64,000 nt of DNA from Clostridiales bacterium UBA1316. GTDB taxonomy: Bacteria; Bacillota; Clostridia; Oscillospirales; Oscillospiraceae. Made by a program: the position numbers and the translations under genes. The notes beneath the pieces are model-generated. The model saw only the letters and a list, made by a program, of their open reading frames with translations. It made no database searches and was not told the DNA's origin. Shown here piece after piece: positions 60,215 through 64,000 of the stretch (positions within the stretch are counted from its first letter, which is position 1; every line of letters begins with the position of its first letter). The stretch is taken from positions 94,522 through 158,521 of the forward strand of contig DBTM01000061.1 of NCBI GenBank assembly GCA_002307055.1, in the 5' to 3' direction.

Positions 60215-61309
60215 TTAATTTTCCGATTCAAATTTTTCTTTAATCAGCAATAAATTGTTTTTAATTCGCGCATCGGTTGGATTCAGCGCGAGTGCCGCCT
60301 GCGCATGCTGCAGCGATCTGTCAAACATATTGAGCCTGTAACAGGCGATAGCGCACAAATCGTCGGGCGTGTGGTCCCAGGAGTATCCCATGTTGACGTA
60401 GGTCTGCGATTTTTCGTGAATCTTCAGCGCCTCTTCCGCCATGAAAAAAACCACCGGCCAGTCGGCGAGCAGATAGGCGATTTTCGCACACTCGACATAT
60501 GGGTCGCGTAAGCCCGGCGCTTCGGCAATGGCGCGATAGTACCAGGAATACATCTCCCGGATATTACCCATCTCGTAATAAGACTTTGCAATCCATCGCA
60601 TCGAGGCACACCGCTCCTCATTCCAGGTTGCTGTTTTCAGGGAAAGATGCCTTTTCAGCGTATCAATACACTTCTGCCACAGTCCGGCGTACATGTACTC
60701 CCGCCCCAGGTAATAGGCGACCCTGTCGCCCTGGGGGTCCTCCTCAGCCGCGAGCTCCAGCAGGGGAAGATAGGACCCTCGCGATTTGGTTGGGTCAGGA
60801 CGGTGGTTGAGTACCATGCCCTCAATAAATACTGTTGTTCTCGGTCCGTTTTCCAGATAACAGAGCCATTCATGAACCGGGTAGTTCCATTTGAAATTGT
60901 GCCTCGTGTGTGCTTTAGAATAGTAGATCTGCACATCGGGTGACCCATCGGGCTTCAGACTCCAGTTATAGATATATTTACCCATTTTCGCGTCCGGCTT
61001 CCAAGCTCGCTCAAGGCAATCCCGCCAGCCCTTTTCAAAGGTTTCGTCCAGGTCTGTGCACACGCAGATGTCAACGTCGTCCGGGACGTGCGCGAGTGAG
61101 AGGTTGCGCGCCGCATCAAACCGCCAGGGGTTTACTGTGTCTGAGTAGACAGCGACACCCCTGTTAAGAAGCCTTTGGACCGTTTCATCCTCGGAGCCTG
61201 TATCCGTGACGACAATCAGATCAGCTTCTTTCATCGAGTCAACCCAACGGTCCACAAATTTTTCTTCATTTTTACATATGGCATATACGCATACCTTATA
61301 GTTGTACAT
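60215..61309 (-). CDS. GT2 glycosyltransferase with TPR-like C-terminus (copy A)
   Basis: The 364-residue protein has an N-terminal GT-A domain (YKVCVYAICKNEEKFVDRWV, IVVTDTGSEDETVQRLLNRG, CVCTDLDETFEKGW with the DxD-type DLDE) and a helical C-terminal domain from about 190 with TPR-like units (DRVAYYLGREYMYAGLWQKC, SMRWIAKSYYEMGNIREMYS). It is about the same length and layout as the next gene upstream and the two begin with nearly identical YAICKNEE sequences, so they are tandem duplicates. A role in glycosylating the collagen-like proteins is likely by context. Confidence 0.82.
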   Translation of the reverse strand: MYNYKVCVYAICKNEEKFVDRWVDSMKEADLIVVTDTGSEDETVQRLLNRGVAVYSDTVNPWRFDAARNLSLAHVPDDVDICVCTDLDETFEKGWRDCLERAWKPDAKMGKYIYNWSLKPDGSPDVQIYYSKAHTRHNFKWNYPVHEWLCYLENGPRTTVFIEGMVLNHRPDPTKSRGSYLPLLELAAEEDPQGDRVAYYLGREYMYAGLWQKCIDTLKRHLSLKTATWNEERCASMRWIAKSYYEMGNIREMYSWYYRAIAEAPGLRDPYVECAKIAYLLADWPVVFFMAEEALKIHEKSQTYVNMGYSWDHTPDDLCAIACYRLNMFDRSLQHAQAALALNPTDARIKNNLLLIKEKFESEN

Positions 61310-61316
61310 TTTCGCA

Positions 61317-62417
61317 TCATTCCTGTTCTGGCCGCGGCTGCTTCAGTGCAATCAGCTCCAGATTCTGCTTCAGGCGCGTATCATTCGGTACCAGCTTGCA
61401 GGCTTCTTTGGCATAGGCATAAGACTTCTCATAAAGTCCCAGCCGGTAGGTGCATATCGCCCCAAGGTCATAAAAGCTGTAACCCCACGATTCCGGTTCA
61501 GCCAGATAACTGCCCGATTTTTCAGTGATGGACAAGCCTTTTTCAGTCATCAGAAATGTCAGCGGCCAATCGCCCTGCAAGTAGCCCAGACGCGCCATCT
61601 GATGATAGGGCTCACGGACGCGGGGGCACGCGGCGACCGCTTTGTAAAGCCATATTTTCGCCTGGGCCAGATCGCCTTTTGCCTCATAACATTTCGCGAT
61701 GAACCGCATAGAAGCGCAGCGCTCCTCATCCCATTGAGCGCTGGGCAGCTCCAGGTGCTTTTGCAGCGTATGAATACTCTTGTCATATTCCTTATGATAA
61801 AAATATTCTCTGCCGAGCCAGAACATCGTCCTGTCGTCCTGCGGGTTCTCGGCGGTGGACAGCTCCAGCAGCGGCAGGTATTGGGTTCTCGGTTTATTCA
61901 AATCGGGATAATGGTTGAGCACCATCCCGGGTACCCAAACGGTCATATCCTTATCCTCTCCGTCATACATCAGTACTTCATGCACTGGGTGGACCCAGCG
62001 GAAACCATGGCGCCTGTGGATTTTTTCCATAGCGAACTGTTTGCCCGGCGTACCGTCTGCGTTATAACTCCAGGTAAACAAATACCGCGCGCGCGTATAA
62101 CACGGCTGCCATGCGTCCTCGAGCTTCTGCCGCCAGCCGGGCTCAAAAATTTCATCAAGATCATTAGATATACATATATCCATATCCTCCGGGATGTGGT
62201 CCATAGCCAAATTCCGTGCTGTGTCAAAGCGCCAGGGCGAAATGCTTTCCGTATAAACCTCGGCGCCCCTTTCGCGCAGCTTTTCAACAGTTTTATCCGT
62301 AGAACCCGTATCGGCAACCACAACCAAATCTGCCTCGCTCACGGCATCCATCCAGCGGTCAACGAACTGTTCCTCGTTTTTACATATTGCATATACACAG
62401 ATTTTATATTTATTCAA
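61317..62417 (-). CDS. GT2 glycosyltransferase with TPR-like C-terminus (copy B)
   Basis: A 366-residue paralogue of the previous gene: YKICVYAICKNEEQFVDRWM, VVVADTGSTDKTVEKLRERG, CISNDLDEIFEPGW, then DRTMFWLGREYFYHKEYDKS and SMRFIAKCYEAKGDLAQAKI. It starts at TTG 62417 with AGGTGA 4-5 bases upstream, 64 bases after the collagen-like gene. The gap to copy A is only 7 bases, so they are co-transcribed. Probably adds a sugar to surface protein or glycan. Confidence 0.85.
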   Translation of the reverse strand: MNKYKICVYAICKNEEQFVDRWMDAVSEADLVVVADTGSTDKTVEKLRERGAEVYTESISPWRFDTARNLAMDHIPEDMDICISNDLDEIFEPGWRQKLEDAWQPCYTRARYLFTWSYNADGTPGKQFAMEKIHRRHGFRWVHPVHEVLMYDGEDKDMTVWVPGMVLNHYPDLNKPRTQYLPLLELSTAENPQDDRTMFWLGREYFYHKEYDKSIHTLQKHLELPSAQWDEERCASMRFIAKCYEAKGDLAQAKIWLYKAVAACPRVREPYHQMARLGYLQGDWPLTFLMTEKGLSITEKSGSYLAEPESWGYSFYDLGAICTYRLGLYEKSYAYAKEACKLVPNDTRLKQNLELIALKQPRPEQE

Positions 62418-62480
62418 ATGCTCACCTGCTTAATCAAATATCTCTGCTTCCCAGTATATGAATAAAGGCGGGGAATGTAA

Positions 62481-63347
62481 TCAGCTGCTCAGTTTTTCTA
62501 ATAAGACGGCAGCGTTGACAGTATCCTGTGTCCCTCCGGCCTGGGCTGGCAGCGTCACAGCAGCTGCGCTGGAGTGGTTGCGGAGCCTTATGGTATCACC
62601 GGCGCTCAATGTTTCAATGACTATACCCGAGTCAATCTGCGTGCCGGCGCCGGAACCATAGGTGCTGCCATTAATCGGATCATCGTTACGAAAGAGCGTG
62701 AATTGGCACGCTTCAACGGTTGTTACAGAAAATGACATCGCATAATCTCCGGCATTATCTATAATTATTTGTGATGTGCTGGGAGCATGACCTATGCCGG
62801 TTAGCTTACCATTCGTATCAAAGATTACATCAGCTTCAACGCCGACAGTTTGGCTGGTTAAATTATAAACGTAACCATAAGATGAAAGCCCCAAACCGGT
62901 AGGACCGGTAGGACCGGTTGGGCCCGTTGGGCCTTGTGACGGAACATCGTCTTGTATGACGACGAGAGAACCGGTTACAGGCGTTACAGATGACAGATAA
63001 AATGTGCTGGTACTAGCATTTACCAGTGATATTGAAGCCGATGTATCTGTAACCTCTATAATCCCTATGCCATAAACCTCGCCGATTTTTACCGGTGAAG
63101 CACTCCTCAAAAAATCCCCCTGTGAAGATACAAGTGCAAAAACGGTGCCGTTTAAAGAAGTAGATGACTGTGTAGCCACCCACCAGTTAATGATGTACCG
63201 GCCCGCCTCATTTATTGTAATCACGCCTGACGTACTGTTATAGCTGATATTTCCGGCTATAAATACTGTACGGTTAAAAATTACATTACTTAATGGTGCA
63301 ATTGAACCGGCAACAGTTCGTTCTACCTGCAAAGCGATATTGCCCAC
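62481..63347 (-). CDS. Collagen-like exosporium-type protein with C1q/TNF-like C-terminal domain
   Basis: The protein (288 residues from GTG 63347, with AGGAGG 6 bases upstream; a longer ATG start at 63368 reads through the ribosome site) has an N-terminal beta domain (YNSTSGVITINEAGRYIINW), a short Gly-Xaa-Yaa stretch (GPTGPTGPTGPTG near residue 145) and a second, similar beta domain (residues 160-288: GHAPSTSQIIIDNAGDYAMS, TIRLRNHSSAAAVTLPAQAG). Both beta halves have the AGxYxxxF pattern of the C1q/TNF-like domain of BclA-type spore-hair proteins. The Thr residues of the GPT triplets are likely glycosylation sites. There is no secretion signal, as expected for a spore protein assembled in the mother cell. 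Confidence 0.8.
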   Translation of the reverse strand: MGNIALQVERTVAGSIAPLSNVIFNRTVFIAGNISYNSTSGVITINEAGRYIINWWVATQSSTSLNGTVFALVSSQGDFLRSASPVKIGEVYGIGIIEVTDTSASISLVNASTSTFYLSSVTPVTGSLVVIQDDVPSQGPTGPTGPTGPTGLGLSSYGYVYNLTSQTVGVEADVIFDTNGKLTGIGHAPSTSQIIIDNAGDYAMSFSVTTVEACQFTLFRNDDPINGSTYGSGAGTQIDSGIVIETLSAGDTIRLRNHSSAAAVTLPAQAGGTQDTVNAAVLLEKLSS

Positions 63348-63396
63348 TGAAATCCTCCTAAAAGACATAAATCAGCAGTATTTAACAATATGAGCT

Positions 63397-63434
63397 GCTC
63401 CCTGTGATTCAGAAATCACTGTCTCACAGGGAGC
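63397..63434 (-). terminator. Hairpin after the BclB-like gene
   Basis: GCTCCCTGTGA at 63397-63407 pairs exactly with TCACAGGGAGC at 63424-63434, with an inner GATT/AATC stem. The minus strand has no clean T-run, so it may be weak or allow read-through to the collagen-like gene. Confidence 0.55.
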
Positions 63435-63470
63435 TCTCTTTTACCTTATCTTTTTAGGAATATTATTATA

Positions 63471-64000
63471 TTAAATGATCGTCAAACCTGCACTCGCAAA
63501 GCCATTGACGGTTGTGATGACCGGTGTCCCTGCGGTAACATCGGCGGAGAAGACCATCAAAAGCCGTGTCTGAGCAGTTACGGGGATGAAAAGCCCTGTT
63601 GTGATACCGTTAACAGTGATTGTCAGCGGGGTTACCGGCCCTGTTATGGTCGGTGCCAGGGTTACCACGGCACCAACTGGTGCGAATAAATCGTTAGGTG
63701 TCGGGGAGCTGTAAAGCTGTGCGGTGATCGTAACTGTTGACCCAGCCGGTAAATCACTGGTACCCACACTGAAAAAAGCAGCCAGTGAGGTGATTATGCC
63801 GCCACGCGGCATGGAGAAGGACACATCCAGCAGACCTGCGGTATTGATTATCCCAAGAGTAGGTGTGATCACATCGTTCGCGCCAAAGCCGATCATTGAC
63901 TGTACGGTGCTTACGCCTGTGACATCGGTTGTCAGTGCCGTAATTGTACCTGAAGCAAATGGGATAATAGCGCCAGGTCCCGTCGGTCCGGTGTCGCCCG
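63471..64000 (-). CDS. BclB-type exosporium collagen-like protein, N-terminus beyond window
   Basis: The minus frame is open from base 63998 to the stop at 63471; the 5' part is outside the window. The visible part starts GDTGPTGPGAIIPFASGTIT, the end of a collagen-like tract joined to the domain that I recognise as the BclB C-terminal domain (GPGAIIPFASG then hydrophobic beta strands, ISxAxxx). The ATG at 63896 is internal to this domain and is not the gene start. It is followed by the second collagen-like gene and the glycosyltransferases, forming a spore-surface glycoprotein operon. Confidence 0.82.
   Translation of the reverse strand, partial: GDTGPTGPGAIIPFASGTITALTTDVTGVSTVQSMIGFGANDVITPTLGIINTAGLLDVSFSMPRGGIITSLAAFFSVGTSDLPAGSTVTITAQLYSSPTPNDLFAPVGAVVTLAPTITGPVTPLTITVNGITTGLFIPVTAQTRLLMVFSADVTAGTPVITTVNGFASAGLTII

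Noticed and set aside
61302..62465. A 387-codon plus-strand frame opposite a GT2-TPR gene
   Set aside because: Antisense to the glycosyltransferase copy B and made of low-information Arg/Leu/Pro-rich sequence without family features.

Overview
The window looks like chromosome of a spore-forming, anaerobic, saccharolytic Clostridia bacterium of the Oscillospirales/Ruminococcaceae type; this assignment is inferred from gene content only. The clues are Re-citrate synthase, rubredoxin, a two-gene SMS (SufCB-like) iron-sulfur system, a DUF134/NifX/Mrp 'orange-protein'-type cluster, intracellular and lipoprotein GH10 xylanases, an SLH-anchored esterase, and exosporium-type collagen-like proteins. 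No rRNA, tRNA, CRISPR array, insertion sequence or prophage was seen. LAYOUT. 0-2.5 kb: the 5' part of a family 2A encapsulin shell gene runs off the left edge (minus); a YhbD-like regulator with a bactofilin lies on plus. 2.5-7.2 kb: Re-citrate synthase, a GT-C membrane glycosyltransferase and an acyltransferase-3 protein. 7.2-11.2 kb: rubredoxin, smsC-smsB, thioredoxin/thioredoxin reductase, a TetR regulator. 11.6-15.2 kb: a MocR-type regulator next to a PLP aminotransferase, then a CmpB-family membrane protein. 15.4-18.3 kb: a complete znuA / znuC-znuB-zur zinc locus with a palindromic operator between the divergent arms. 18.4-21.4 kb: DUF134 regulator, MBL-fold protein, Mrp ATPase and two NifX-like proteins behind a promoter carrying twin palindromes. 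22.9-34.5 kb: one long branched-chain amino-acid operon (leader peptide, ilvB, ilvN, ilvC, ilvD, leuA, cimA, leuC, leuD, leuB), with a classical attenuator at its head and strong hairpins between several genes. 34.5-45.4 kb: folK preceded by a decayed folB, a J-domain/GGDEF-like fusion protein, a heterodimeric ABC exporter preceded by a leader ORF, a terminator and a second small ORF, a tRNA-dihydrouridine synthase, an rsmH paralogue, a self-contained HTH regulator, a methyltransferase and a P-loop kinase. 45.4-55 kb: an Lhr-type helicase and a five-gene xylan-use cluster. 55.2-64 kb: an apparent spore-surface island: a pyruvyltransferase/CgeB-like fusion, methyltransferases, glycosyltransferases and two collagen-like proteins. 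Two genes in this island are broken by in-frame stops. HOW THE PARTS WORK TOGETHER. The ilv-leu operon encodes valine and leucine synthesis and, through citramalate synthase, a threonine-independent entry to isoleucine; its leader peptide would sense charged Ile/Val/Leu tRNA. The zinc locus and the DUF134 cluster each carry their own regulator gene and a matching palindromic promoter site. The xylan cluster pairs an exported GH10, an SLH-SGNH esterase and a cytoplasmic GH10, implying import of xylo-oligosaccharides. The collagen-like proteins are probably the acceptors for the adjacent glycosyltransferases. The most unusual items are the encapsulin, the J-domain/GGDEF fusion, the small-ORF/terminator leader ahead of the ABC exporter, the ilv attenuator and the degraded genes hidden in apparently empty gaps.
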